Shown: in pieces, positions 25,628 to 40,600 of the stretch | Numbering within the stretch: the first letter of the stretch is position 1 | Layout of the letters: every line of letters begins with the position of its first letter | Assembly: GCA_036365145.1 (NCBI GenBank) | Contig: JAEOAD010000982.1 | Location: forward strand, 7,280,001 to 7,344,000 | DNA: 64,000 bases | DNA from: Orientallactaga sibirica | Lineage: Eukaryota > Chordata > Mammalia > Rodentia > Dipodidae | Reading direction: 5' to 3' | The notes under the pieces: generated by a model | Seen by the model: only the letters and a program-made list of their open reading frames with translations | Databases searched by the model: none | What the model was told of the DNA's origin: nothing | Made by a program: the position numbers and the translations under genes

Positions 25628-28600
25628 TGTCTCCTCATAGATATATATCTCAAATAATTTTTAAATGGTTTCTGTCCTACATCTTGCCACCCACCCCCTG
25701 GTATCTGGATCATAGTTTTGTGCCTCTTTTGAAGATTTTATCCATATTTTATCTTTCATTACAATTTGAAAATACTGGTTCAGCTACTGTCCAGAGGCTC
25801 CCAATAGAATTTATGTCCCAGTAGAATTGGATAAGCACCTATTGATCTTTTGGATACATCTGCACTACTGTCCTGGGACAGGTGCCTGAGAGTTGGGGCT
25901 ACTATGCCACTGACCATTAGGATGGAGTGCTGCTTGGAGGAAATTTAGGGAGACTCTGAGGTGTCAGAGAGAGCTACATGCAATACAAGGCAATTTTCCA
26001 GGTTTTGTGCATGATTCAAATGTTCCGCAATACCATCTTCACTTGGTTTTCTCCACAGAGTCCAGCCTTTGGTAGAGCTGACATACAACCCCCACACGCA
26101 TACCACCTGGGGATGTTACTTTGATTGTGTGAAGTACTTGTGTTGTTCCACCTCTCTGTGTTGGCTGTTCCATGTGAGTGGATTGTTACCCTGTGAATAT
26201 AGTAGTGAATCAAATGGAGTACCCAGGCTCCCACCATTGCTGTGCACCTGCCAGGTATATGGAAAGAGGGTACATCATGGCTTTGGAAACCCTTGTCTCA
26301 GCTACCCTTCCTCAGGCAGGGTTTTCTTCACCACTGTTTCTCCTTGGTTTATTATGCTGATCAACAATGTCAATGTATAGTCCTGAACTTGGAAGAAGAC
26401 CTGTGCTGTAACTTCAGCAATTCCTTTAGTGTATCTGAACCTCAGTTTTCTCATGTGTAAAATGGCAATAACAGATGGCACCTCCTTCGCCTAACCTGGC
26501 AGCATTGTGAAAGTCAGATGGCCAATACTATGTAGAGTCATGTAGCAGACAGCTTCAGGTTCGCTGAGATGAACTTCCAGACCAGGCACAGTTAAGGAGG
26601 AAGGGATATTATTTATTGAAGCTTACAGAGCCAGGGGAAGTTCCATAAAGGCAGGAGAAGCTGGCCTGCCTTCACAGGACCAGGCAGAGAAAATCCAATC
26701 AGCCACACAGCACACAGAGCAAAACTACAGCCCAAAGCCACAGCACACTTCAGGAACTCCCGCTAGGCACACTTTGCATATCTTTACAATGGAATCTCAA
26801 ACCATCACCACACCTTAATGCCCAGTGACTTTGCCTCTAGCAAGGTGGCTGAGGATGCAAACTATGAACTAATAAAACACTGAATATATTGGGGGCCATA
26901 TATTCAAACTACCACAAGTCAGATCCCTAGGGACCATCCTCTAGAGAGGATGGTTGAATGTAGACTGGATTTAGTGATCCCATTTTAGTGAAGGGAATAA
27001 ATAAAAGTCGTGGAGTGTAACCTAGAGACTAGTTCATAAAAGTCAACAAGTAGTCCCACTTCCTTTTCTCACGTCATCTTCTTTGATGGAAGCCATGTCT
27101 CTAGCAGCCCTTGGAAGATTCCATTTGGCAAGAAATTGAAGCGCTAAGCTTCTCATCCGTCCCAGTGTGAACGAGTGAGGTTAGGAGCTGATCCAGCAGC
27201 CCTAGTTTGTAGCCTTCAGATCATGTACCCAGCCTACATCTCGGCTACAGCCTCATTGGAGACTTAGCCAGGCTCACCCTGCTAGCCATCCCTCAGTTTC
27301 TACCCTTAACACTGTAGGAGATCATAATGATGCTTTTGGCAGTGCTGGAGATGAAACCCAGGGCCTGGTACATGCTAGGCTAGCACAGTACAATTAAGCT
27401 ATACCCTCAGCACCAAAACATTTGTAAAATATCTAATAAGAGTTTTAATACATAAATACTTCAATTTGACCTTGTTCCTGCTCTGTTAACCTCTTTTGTC
27501 CCCCCACGCCCCAATTCCACTGAGCACCCTCCTCTTTCCAAGTTGTCCTCTGTTTCGATAGGACAAAAAAGAATGAAACATCAAAACCAATACATTGCTT
27601 CAAGCTGCTACATTTTGGAATTAATTTATTACACAGAAATAAATAATATGCATGGACTAATGGATTCCTTGCCTTTAGAAAGAATGATGTTCACGATGAC
27701 CACATAGAAAGAAAACTTCCAAATTTAGCATTAAATAGACTAAATAAATAGGCTTCAATAATGAAATAATTCTCACAAGGTAGACAGTGATTTGACCCAG
27801 GGTCAGCTAGCCATTGCTGTTTGGCTCAGTCCAGGGAGCAACAAGACTCTAAGTCCTCCTAGGGTCTCTCTAATGTTGCCTAGTTGCAGAGCCTAGTAGG
27901 GAGTTGCAGGCAGAATAGAAATGGGAGGTCCCAGACACAACATCACAAAAAGCTGGGAGATGATAGCTTAGTAGATAAGACAAGTATCTGATCTTTTCCT
28001 TCTTACTTGTCAGAAGGTGCATCCAGTGCCAGTACCACTCCCTTTGTTTTTCACAGCAGTAACAGCTTGTAGAAGCTGTTGTATAACCGGAAGTTCCCTT
28101 CCTGGGGTGTTAGAATTTCCTCACAGTGCACCACGTACAAGTGAAATGCTCGTCCATCTTGCCCAACCGTGCAACTGACTGACCCACCCCACCCCCATGT
28201 GTTCAGCTCTGGAAAGCAAAGCCTTCATTTATACTCCACTGATTGGTTGTGATGAGTAATCCAACCTGATTTAATATTTAACTGTAAATGAGTTGGGATT
28301 AAATTAAAATTATTTAAAACGCATTTATTTTTGTTCTCACAAGCCATATTTCAACAACCTAATAGTAATATATGGCTAATGACTGCCCTGTTGGACTATA
28401 CAGAATACAACATTCTCATAATTACAGAACAGTCTACTGGTGGCAACTGTTCTGTAATCTTTAAAATGTTCATAGGAAGCTGGTATAGTGATTCACACCT
28501 ATAATCCCAATACTCGGGAGGTTGAGGCAGGAGGATCACTGAGTTCGAGGCCAGTCTGACTACATAGTGTGTTACAGGTCAGCCTAAGCAATATAGCAAT

Positions 28601-31600
28601 ACACTTTCAAAAAAAAAAAAAAAAAAAACAGCCAAGCATGATGCCTCATGCCTGTAATCCTAATACTGAGGAGGCTGAAGCAAATTCAAGCTCAGAGTGA
28701 GAACAAGTAAATCAATTTGAAATTTATGGGAAGGTAAAATGCTAACAAAACATTGTATCTTCAAGACAAGGATGTATCAGTAGCTTCTTCAAAGTTTCTA
28801 AAATTGGTGAGCCCTTTGTTTTCATTGATGCAAACTCAGAAAGCCTGCTTTGGTTGTTATGAACCTAAACATACCTTTTCATTTCTTTGGACATTAGTAT
28901 TTCTGTTCATGCCTTGCCTAAGGTTGTCTTTGAATTTGATGTTTTTATTCTTAACCTCCTTGGCAAATGATATATCTTCTTTTCCCCTTTCTACCTTCCT
29001 CTTAGTAATATCAACGAAAAGCAAAGATGTTACTCACAAACCTTGATTGACCTTCGCGCCCTTCACATCTTTCCCTTCAATAATCCCTTCACTTTCCTTC
29101 TGCTATATCTGTTTCCTATTTTCCATGTGGCAACTTCTGGTGGCTTGTGGCCCATAGGACAAAGTCCAAAACCAGAGCCTTCAGAACACACAGTGTGCCT
29201 TTTGGGCTGTGCCTTTGCCACTCTTCTTCACCCTGCCCCAGGTCAGGCATCAGTTGCTATTCCCAGGACTCTGTCCTTGACACTCACGTGCTTTGCTTAG
29301 GCTCCATGGCCCCCATCCTTTTGTCCACTTGGATCTGCACAGCAGAAACCTACTTCACGGACATCATCTGCTGCTGCCCCCTTGGATCATGTTTCTAGCA
29401 AGGTCATGCTTCACCCAGGATGCTTCATGCCAGTGACTGATCCTGACAAAGGTAGTAGTGTGGGCTTGTTTATTCCAGTAGTCACTTTTTGGCCTGGTAG
29501 CCCTTTCACAGCAGTGCCCATCTGAGAGACCTCCTATCCAATTCTTCACCACACCTTTCTCCCAGGGATTTGACTTGTGGTACAGTCTGGCACTCTTCTG
29601 ACCCCTCTGCCTTTGCCCTTCAAGAGCTTCTCCCCAACAACACTCTTATACATCTGATCTTTCCTTGCAATTTGCTTTCTAGAGACCAAAAAAGGATACA
29701 GATATAATTTCTCTGATTCCGATCTAGCAGAATCTAGCATTTTTTGTTTGTTTATTTATTTAAGAGAGAGAGAGAGAGAGAATATGAATGAATATGAATG
29801 GGCACACCAGGGCTTCCAGCCACTGCAAATGAACTCCAGATACATGTGCCACCTTGTGCATCTGGTTTACGTGGGTACTGGGGAATTGAGCCTTGAACAG
29901 GGTCCTTAGGCTTCACAGGCAAACGCTTAACTACTAAGCCATCTCTCCAGCCCAGAATACAGCATTTTCCACCCACATTTATGTAGCTCTGTGGGTACCT
30001 CTGATATAGCATCTCATTTCCTATCTCTGCTGCTACCACCACGGCCATTTTGCCTGTCTCCTCCACCAGGCAGCTCCTTGTGATCAGGCTGTTTCTCCCA
30101 TTCCAGTTTCCTTATATTTGGTGTGTACTAAATCATGCTTATTGAATTGAATTGGGCTCAGTTATCCTTTGAGGAGCTAATTAATCCTCTCTCAACATGA
30201 CTGGTAGAAGAAGACAGATTACTTGTCTCTAGTCAAAAAATAATGCAACCACATGATTTATGCACAGGACAAGGCTCTACCATTAATGAGACACTTAAAT
30301 CCACACATTTATGTAATAATAGTACATTTTGTTTTTAAACAACATGGCGTCCCCAGCTTTTGATCATTCGCTTTCCACATAGGCACTCTACAGTACATGG
30401 CGCCTGAAATTATTGATCAAGGACCTCGTGGATATGGTGCTCCAGCCGATATCTGGTCTCTGGGCTGCACCATCATTGAGATGGCCACAAGCAGGCCTCC
30501 ATTCCATGAGCTCGGCGAGCCACAAGCAGCAATGTTCAAGGTAAAATATGTTTGGTCATTTTGGTGGTTTAGATGTTGGGGCAGAACTCCCAGATGGGAA
30601 GTGTGGCATCCTGTCACTGAAATCAGCACAGCATGTCCAACAGGCTGTGCATGTTCTGTGCTCTGGGTGCCTTGGCTGGGCCCCCTGCAGAAGGTTGTCA
30701 CAGCTTGCTCACTCTCATATCAGCTGTCCAGGCAGCTCCTAGGCCAAGATCTCAAGTCTGCAAGAGTCTTTTGGTGCCTCTATCCCTGAAAGAACCCTGA
30801 ATACAAGAGCTGAAAGATGGTAATGACCTTCAGCACATCAGTGACTATGATAAACCACTGGGGATCACTGAAAAATCATACCTGTGGCTTTCATTATAGG
30901 CCTTGGAATTTAGAGCAGCTGGTGCTGAGAAAACCATGGGGCCCATCTGAGAGCCATGTTGTCTGCTTACTGTTCTGCTGGTCCCTGTGAAGCTCGTGAA
31001 ATCTAGCTGACTTTAATTCATTCATAGGGCACAAGTACTTACCCTTGTCCTCTCTTGTAGCTCTTGTTTTCACCTAGCTAATTAGCCACAATTATTTGTG
31101 AGTGTATTGATTTGGGGCGTGGCATATTAAGTCAGTTTTTACTTTCAACAAAAAGTTAAATAATGTCACCTGTTTATTTTGGGGATCCTAGATCTTTTAG
31201 AAAAGATTTTAAGAAAGTTTTGTGCAGTGTCTAAAACAAAGGGAACTACTATGGGTTTGTGTCACTCATAATGCTGTGTGGAAGCTTTATTCAGGATGTG
31301 ACTTGAATTGTAAGTAGTCTTCACAGACATCACGAAGTTGAAATGGAGTTAGTAGAGTGGGCCGTCATGCAGCATAACAGATGGCCTTAGAAAAAGGGGT
31401 TTCTGGATACACAGATTTTAGTACTTTGGAGGCTGACCTAACAAGAGCTCATATTCAAGGCCAATCTTGGTCACTTAATAAGACCTTGTCCCAGAAAAGA
31501 AAGTCACTTGGACTCAGAAGACTATGTCAAGATGCACAGGGAGATGCCGGCTAAAAGCAGGAAGGTGGAGTCATCTACATGACCAGGAACACAGAGATAG

Positions 31601-34600
31601 CCTGCAAACCAGAAACACAGAAAAGGCAGGAAGGGATTCCCCACCCATGTCACTGGGAGTCTGGCCCTCAGATCTTTGATCTCCAGAACTGTGTGAGAAT
31701 CCATTTCTGTTGTGTGAGCAGCCCGATCTTTGGTATTTTGTTATGGCAGTCCTATCAGACTGATAAAGGAGCTTCAGAGTCACAAAAAAACTTCCCTTGG
31801 AAGTGATATCCTTGTGCCTGGTGTATGCCTGTAAACCAAGCACTGAGAAGTTAGAGGCAAGAAAACCAGGAGTTAAGGGCCAGCCTGGGCTATCTGAGAC
31901 CCTGTCTCAACCGTCCTCCCTCCCTGGTCAAATGATGGACTTGTAAGGTGCCATACTACATACTTCTGCATTTTGCTTTCTGAGATCCAAAAAGGAAGCC
32001 ACCTCTTTGCACTTTAAATTCATTCTTAAATCTTCAATTCTCTGCATTCTAATGCTGATGAGCCCTATGAGCATCTCTTCCTGACTTCTCAGGTGAGGGG
32101 TGCCGCAAATAACGTGCCCTGTATTTCAAATTCTGCTGAAATGGATTCTACCCAGCATGCAATGTTCTCAAAACACCTAAGTTGAGGCTGGGGAGATGGC
32201 TCAGGGAGTAAGCATGCTTGCTCCACAAACATGAGGACTTGTGTTTGATCCCCAGCACTTGGTAAAAGACTGGGTGTGAGCACACATGCCCGTAATCCCA
32301 GTCCTGAGCGGAGGCAGAGACAGAGAACCACTGGGGCTCACTGTTCAGCCAGTGTAACCAAAAAAATAGCACTACCAGGCTCAGTGAGAGAGACTGTCTC
32401 AAGGAAATGAGCCAGAACAATAATAGAGAATTTCTGACCCTCTCCTGTGGCCTTCACATTTATAGAGGGTGCACAACCCTATACACACTCGTGTATATAC
32501 ACACACCCCCAGAACAATAACAGAACCATAACTCTTTTTTTTTTTTTTTTTTGGTTTTGTGAGGTAGGGTCTCACTCTGGTCCAGGCTGACCTGGAATTA
32601 ACTATGTAGTCTCAGGGTGGCCTCAAACTCTCGGCGATCCTCCTTACCTCTGCCTCCCGAGTGCTGGGATTAAAGGCGTGCGCCACCACGCCCGGCTCCA
32701 GAACCATAACTCTTAAGCTGTCCATCTGTCCTGGCCACGAGGAGCAGTGTTCTGGGAATGGGATATGGTAGTTGGTCAAGGGCCTGTGAAAGGTAAAATT
32801 GGAAGGCTCTTTGGCCCCCAGAGCTCAAACAGGGGAGCTAAAGAGGCTGAACCTGCCCCCAGGACAGCTGAGTATCTGACAATGAGCAAAGCTCCAGAAG
32901 TCAGAATGATTTCCACACCAAGACTGCCAGATTGACTTGGAAAAGACACAGGAAAAGCCATGAATTTTAAAAATTATTTTATACATAACAGGCCATACTC
33001 TTAATCCTTTGCCACTGCCCCCGTTACTGTGGGGCCCTCCTCAGTGGGGTTACGGTATTCATTGTGGGGTCAAGAAGGCCTCGGTCCCTGTGGAGTATCA
33101 GGGCCCGTGCCTCGGGGTATTTCTATTCATTCTGTAGCTCTTAAAATCTTTTCACCCCCTCTTCCACAATGTTCCCTGAGCCATGGCAGGCCTGTTAAAG
33201 CCATGAATTTTAAGATGACAACCCCTAGAACTGTCCCTAATGAGAACAGTTTTGCAGGAAGAGATTATGCAAGGTTTTTCCATGGAAGCATTCCCATGTC
33301 ATGATGAGATGGGTGCTTAATCTTGCTCCCCTATGGGTCATAGGGACAGGGAATCTTGAGCAGGACAGTGATTAGCTGGCCAGGAGTGGGGCAGAAGCAA
33401 CTCTGTTCTGGAAACAGAGAGCACCCCTCCTTTGGCCACTGTATCCCCATGGGGAAGGGTCTGGAGGTTACTGTGGATGTTGAGGTGCTTTTCTGTGAGG
33501 TAGCCTCGAGTCATGTCTGCTGGAGGCTGGGATCTGGGTTCTAGAGTTAGTGATTGGGAGGGGTGTGTGTGTGGTGTCTGTTGGGGACTTTTGTCAGGGA
33601 ACATTTAGCAGCGGCCCTTGGAGATCCTTTCTTCCCCCAAGCCGTGGCCCACAGTCTTCTTGATTTTCTATTGCCGTGGTGTCTAGAGACTTTCTCATGG
33701 TTCTGAATTACTGTCATCCCTTTAGTGGTCCTGTCTGGGTATCCTTGTACAGCACATCTGTTATAGTAAGCTCCACATTGCTGCACGGAGATCCGACCAG
33801 ACACAGTTCATGGATGAAGGGTATATTTCAGCTTAAAAATCCACGGGAGTCTCCCATCTATAGATCCAAGCAGAGAGAGACAACTGCAGCAAGCAAACAC
33901 CCACGCCAGCAAACACAAACCCAACCCGGGCTCAAACTGCTCTCTGCACACACCTTTCGGCTGGACTCAGATCGACCCCCAATGACCCACCCTCCAGCAG
34001 GCTGCTGGAGACTTAAGCAGGAAGCTTAACCTTAATAAAACACCTGAGTCCACGGGGCCATACATTTACACGATAGCATTCAAACTCCCACAACATCCAG
34101 CAGATGATTGACTGGGACAGGGCCACCTGTCGGGGTCCTTCTTCATGGCTGCAGATACAGTAGAGAGGGCTGAGCCACTCCATGCTGGCTAGCTTGTACT
34201 ATGTAGTAGTCTCCAGGCTTCAAGACAGCATGAAGAGAGGCTCCCAGGCCTCCAGAGACCTAGGCTTGGAAAGCCTCACTATATTCCATCTCCAACAATA
34301 TCTTGGTCAAAGCAGTCACAGTTGCTAGCCACAACCCCAGAGAGGGGGAAATGGACTCCACTTGCGGATGAGAGGAGCATGTGAATAACATAGCAAAGGG
34401 GCACAGACAGAGGGGCTTCTGCCCCATATGAGAGGCAGGCTTCCCATTGACAGTACGTGCACCTGCCTTAACCCATGACTGACTGACAAATGACATACCT
34501 TGCCCTTCGATGCAGGTGGGAATGTTTAAGATCCACCCTGAGATTCCAGAAGCCCTTTCAGCTGAAGCCAGAGCCTTCATCTTATCCTGTTTTGAGCCTG

Positions 34601-37600
34601 ACCCTCACAAGCGGGTCACTGCCGCTGATCTACTCAGAGAGGGGTTCTTAAGGCAGGCGAACAAAGGCAAGAAGAACCGAATTGCTTTCAAGCCCTCAGG
34701 TGAGGCCTACCTCGACAGCCAGGGAAGGGCATGCGCTGGGCCGGGCTTCTGTGTTGCTTAGAGAACCAGCTTCCTGTGCTGGGGCCATGTGTGAAGAGCC
34801 GTAGGTTTGGAGGGGATCAAAACCCAGCCAGTAACTGTCCCTCCTCTCCTGACAGAGGCACAGGGTGCTTACAGGTTACTATGCTGCCCTCCCCTACTAG
34901 GCTCAACTACTTTGGGGAGTTTGAAGAGGAAGGCAAGACATCTCCTGGCTAGGGTTTTGTCTTCGCTGAATGCAGAGCTTGGCATTTCACTGGTGGAGCC
35001 TGGCCTGTCACTCTGTGTTAATCCTGACCTTAAGTAAAGGGCGTGTTAGGAAAGTTGGCCTGTGGTAGCCCAGTAACAGTTTCTAGCACAGTAAGTCCTA
35101 TCAGTGAGAGATGGATGGCCTCTGACAAGAAACTATGGTAGTGTGCCTCACCAACTTGCTACCGAGTGACCCTAGTTCCCCTTTGTCAGTGTTCCCTGCA
35201 GACTCCATCTCAGCCAGAATTTTAACTGGGATCCTATCTCAGTGTTTGTACTACTATGTTAGAGCAGTATAGACTTTGGTGGGTACCTGGACCTTCTCTG
35301 AGCCTCCCCAATTTCTGGATGTCCCTCCAGAAGGTGTCCGCAATACCACTGGTACCCTGGCCCTACCCTCACCAGCGGAACTTATGGGCAGCAGCAGCAG
35401 TGAGCATGGCTCCATCTCCCCAGACTCAGATGCCCAGCCTGACGCATTCTTTGAGAAGGCCCAGATGCCCAAGCATCAGCTTGGACAACTTCTCAGGTAC
35501 TGCTGGTGCCCCTTGTTCTTCTGCTGTGGTCCAGTAAGGGGGTGCCATTGTTCCTCAGCAGCAGAATAACTGCTGCGTCACAAGCAGGTAGTTGGGGAGA
35601 ACCTTTGCTTCCTTTCGGCAGAGTGACCAAGAGTGCACTTCCTTCACTCATTGTCCCTTTTCTGCCCTTCTCCTAGCTTTCCTCTTCCTTCTTCCATCTC
35701 CCTTTTCAACTCTCTCTCTCAGATGCTGTCTTTCTCCCCTTATTCTCTCCCTCTTTTTTCCTTGCTTTCTGTACTTTCTCCTTCCCCCTCCGTCTACTTT
35801 CTCTCCACTAATACGGGAGCAGTGGGGGAGGAAAGGAGGGAAGAGGGACACTGCATCTCTTGTCCACCAGCCCTCCTGCAGGTTCCTCGTTTAGAGCCTG
35901 TGGACTGCAGTGGCCCCTCCCCCACTGCAGAATGTTATACTTGTCCCATGTATTTGTCCACAGTGTTCCTGATGAGAGCTCAGCCTTGGAAGACCGGAGC
36001 GCAGCCTGTTCCCCAGAGGACAGGGATCCGGGTCTCTTCCTGCTGCGCAAGGACAGCGAGCGCAGGGCCATCCTGTACAAAATCCTTTGGGAGGAGCAGA
36101 ACCAAGTTGCTTCCAACTTGGAGGAGTGTTTGGTGAAGGTACATGCACCTAATAATCCTGCCCCTCTGCCCAGTCCAAGTCTCCAACAGGGACGGTAGGG
36201 TTAGGAAAATGCCTTGGAACATTTGCATATTTATAGTGATTATTCTAAGTGTCGACCGTCACCCTCCCCCAACAAAAGAAAATGCAAAGGAACACTTTTG
36301 CAGAACACTGCAGTACCTCCAGGCATTCTTGGGGTAGTGCTGCCACCTAGTGGATGAAAGCCAGATGACAGCTGAGAGTCCCAGAGGCCAAAGGACTCCC
36401 AGTCTATGGCTTCCTTTCACCTTATGTAAGACATTCAAGAGCTGCCCTGAGAGAACAGCCAATTTAAGGAGAATGGTTATGGAGGAAAATACTTGAGCTT
36501 TAACTAGATAATGGTGACAGCAATCTGGTCACTTTGGATGGCAAGGTCTCTTCAGTGGAGGCATTCCTACAAGGCCCTCTGAAGAGTCAGGAAGGCAGAA
36601 ACATTCTCAGAGGTCTTAGTGCTGAGGGTCTATGCTTGCCCACTTGACAAGGAGGAACCACCAGAGAGACTGACAGAAAAAGATGGAGGGAATTCAGGAA
36701 GAGATCCATTCTCCTGGGGAGCTTGCACAATTCTATTAGCAAATGGACAATCTCGTTTCCCACAAAACATTTTGAATTTTCTCTCCTCCCCCCCCCCCGC
36801 CTGTGATTCAGTGAACATGATTTGTGTGTGATTTTTAGAGTTCAGAAGAGTTGCTTCTCTCAGCTGGCCACATCAAGCAAATAATTGGAATCCTGAGAGA
36901 CTTCATCCGTTCCCCAGAGCACAAGGTGATGGCAGCCACAATATCAAAGCTAAAGGTGGACCTGGACTTTGATAGCTCATCCATCAATCAGATTCACCTG
37001 GTTCTGTTTGGATTCCAGGATGCTGTAAGTGCTCTATCTGTCCCTAGAGAACATGCTAGACCAGAGTTCACTTGCCATTTTCTTCTGAGGCTCTGGTTTC
37101 TTAATGTTTAAATAATCCTGAATTTCTGCAGTTCCTTCTAAACACTGACCATGTAGGTAAAGAAAACATCACTGCATGAATGAGCCAGTTGCATTCGGCT
37201 ACAAAGACCTTGAATCTAGGATCTGGGGGCATAGCGTCTGCCGGGACAGTAGGTGTGCTTTCAAACCTTAGACAAGGTCTGGTTCATTTGGGTCACAAGC
37301 CACCAATACAGCCATCATTGCATGCATTCCTGATAAATGCCTGCTGAATCCACAAGCATGAGGCCCAGTGAGGCTGGTCTCATTGCTGTCCTCCGCCTTC
37401 TAAGGTGTGTGACTTAAGTTCAGCCTATTCGGAAGAAATATGTGAGGCAGAATCCAAGGCAGCATGGCGAATACGTCGTCTCAGAGCAGAAGCAAATTAG
37501 AATTAGGACTTTTTTGTGATTTTTCAGGTAAATAAAATTTTGAGAAACCACTTAATTAGGCCCCACTGGATGTTTGCAATGGACAACATCATCCGCAGAG

Positions 37601-40600
37601 CAGTGCAGGCTGCGGTCACCATTCTCATCCCAGGTAAGTGACCTCTTCGCAGTCAAGGTCAGCTTCGGGCTATGAAAAAGACCAGAAATACCCTTGACAT
37701 TCAACAATTGTTGCTTTCTCTTTTCCCTTGTTTTTATACCTCCCTGCAGTTGAGTGAATGTTGTCATAGCTCCTTCCGGGTCTGAGAGTCTGTCCTAGTA
37801 TTTCATGGTACCCAGTTTACCTCCCCCGGGGTGGAATGAAGGTGATTGTACAGACTCTACTTGTCATCTTAACATGGAGTCAACACTCAGACAGGGGTCC
37901 TCCAGTACTCACGTACCCACTTCGGCATGCTTACCAGATAATTAAATGGCTTTTTCCTCTCTTAGAATCATACTGTGGTAGCTCTAGAAATGTTGGGGGA
38001 AGGGGTACATACACATGCCTGTATCCTGGGAGCAAAGTCGGGGCCTTGTGCATGCTAAGCACAACTTCTGAGTTATATCCTCAGCCCTAAACTTGGGGGC
38101 TTAGACTTCCTTTTTGAAATATTAAGAGCCACTTATGACTAAAGTTCTTCTCCTGAGGTACTTTTCTCTGATGAAGGGAGGCTTTAGAATGATTCTGTTG
38201 CCACTGCCCCTTCCTTCCTTTATACTGGGCCCTTGCTGGTCACCTCTGCCTGCTCTCCTCAATGTTTCTTGGAGCAGGCACCAAGCAGAGCACTGGCCGG
38301 CTTGTATCTCTGCAAAGCCATCCTTATGAATAATATATAATATTATGCCTTCATATTCTAAAATCACGGGGTTTTCGTGTGTGAACTAGGAGTAATCATC
38401 TTGATGCTACAGAGAACTAAATCCCATTTTTTCCTTATGTAGCCAACATTCCCCCATGGAGAATTGTGATTTGCCCAAATACGTTACCAGACCTGGGGCT
38501 TGCTAAAATGCGATTTTGATACGTTGGTCTTTTTTCATAGAGCTCCAAGCCCACTTTGAGCCTGCCTCCGAGACTGAAGGGGACACAGAAGTGGAAGGGG
38601 GCTACGCTCTAGCAGACCCATCGGGCAGGGAGGTACAGGTGACACCCAGAGGGAGCAGATCTGGCTCAATGGCTACCCAGGAGGCCCAGCCCTATCAGCA
38701 GCACCTGAGCGTCCAGCTGAACAAGCTGAGGCAGGAGAACACCAGGTGAGGGCCTTCCCCGCCATGCAGGTCACCTACAGCAGGACAGTAACCTGAACCA
38801 AGGTCAGGTTGGTGGGGGTTCAAGGCTTCAGGTAAACTATTCCTACTGTTGGTGAACTAACTAGGCAAGGGTGTTTAGCAGTCTCCGAGGGAGTAGAGGC
38901 CTGCCTTTTTTTAATACCACAAAAACCTGTCATACCAAAGGCAGTAACATCTCAGCTTTACCTTCAGCAGGCTGAGGTTCCTGGCACGGCATGTGGCTCA
39001 GCAGTGGACAGCTATAGCCTTTTCCTCCACAGAAATATCAATTTAGGGGCCACTAGCACTTTGTGGTTGGTGGTATATACCATAACCCTGCCCTTTCTGG
39101 TCTTTGGGTCACTTAGCCGTAGGCAGGTGATAGTGAACTGCCTTTCCAACCAGGCAACATTGGCTCTGCCATCACGTGGTCTTGACTAGGCTGGTCAGGT
39201 TTGTTCAGCATCTATTTGTGAAATGAGGAAAACAATTCCTCCTTAGCCTGGAAATCACACATCAATGAGCTTTGTAAAGTCCACAACTAATACTAGTTGC
39301 ATTGTTGTTTTCCGATCGGTGGCAATTCTGTCTTAATGGCGAAATAAGGTACTAGAAACCCATTTTTTTGAATGAGAAGTTATATGCACTCTTAGGGATC
39401 TCTGAAGCAGGTCTATTCATTTTTATAACAATTGGAATTTTTTCTCTAATGCATATTTTTATTACTAACAATGTATTTTGTATGGCTATATCATAAGTTG
39501 ATACCCTCTTTTCCCTTGTCCCTTTCCCCCATTCCATTGAGGACCCTCCTCAGTGGAGTTGCAGGTATTCCCCATGGGGGTTGTAGGTTATGCGTGGTGG
39601 GAGCAGCAGTTATTTTGGAGGAATTTTAATTATTTGCGAGCAGAGAGAGTACACCAAGGCCTCCAGCCACTGCAAATGGACTCTAGATGCATGCCCCACT
39701 TTGTGTATCTGGCTTTACGTGGGTACTGGGGAAGTGAACCTATGTCCTAAGGCGCTGGCCTGCAAAACCTACCTGCTGAGCCATCTTTCCAGCCCAAAAA
39801 CTTTGAATTTTAAAAAATGAGACAAAATAATATTGGTAGTAAAACAACTTCCCAGTAAAGATTTGGAATCATCTACTTCAATGGTATACAGAGATTCAAA
39901 GGCAATCCTCTCCATCATTCAGCCATTATTTTGTAGGCTCGGTAGACCTAGTAATTGGTTAGCAGCAAATTAATGTGAGTGGCTGATATCGTAGCATGCC
40001 TGTCCTCATTGTCTGAAATGAACAGGCCTGAGAACCCTTTCTACTAACCAAGCACAGATGAACTAGAATTTTCCTTCCCTTTGGTGACAAGACTTCTTGA
40101 GAAAAAGATGCAGTCAGGTAGGGTAAACTTGTTGAGCACTAGTAATTTCTCCTCTCCCCACCCCATTTTACCACTGAATGACTTCTGTACTTCCTATTAC
40201 TAATGGGATTTCTACCAGGGTCAGTAATAGGAGTACTTGAAAGCTTAGTTCTATTTGCTTGTTCACCAGCACAGATGACACAGGTACATGAACAAACTGA
40301 GCTAGCATTAGGGCGACAGAAACAGAAGCCAGAGGCTCAGTCGTGCCAATACCTACTTATCTTGTCCCAAGGACACCGTGAACAAGGCTGGGTGCTTCAG
40401 ACTATCTGACTGCATCAATTAACTCCCCAGGGTTTCTTACCTCAGCTCTACAACTGGCCTGAAAAAGAGTAAGTGAGGTTCACTTTCTAGAAGTGTTATG
40501 AGGCTTAAAAGTAACTTAACCCATGTAGAATGTTGAGCACAGAGCGGGTGCTGTGTACTGAAGTGGCTGTTAGCAGTGATCCTTGCATGCAGCAGTAGTG

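Noticed and set aside
31555..31800. Endogenous retrovirus genes
   Set aside because: Only an old LTR-like fragment is visible. No gag, pol or env reading frame is present.
35633..36136. 167-codon plus-strand frame across the pyrimidine tract
   Set aside because: It overlaps the MAP3K15 exon at 35964 in a different frame and owes its length to pyrimidine-rich DNA.
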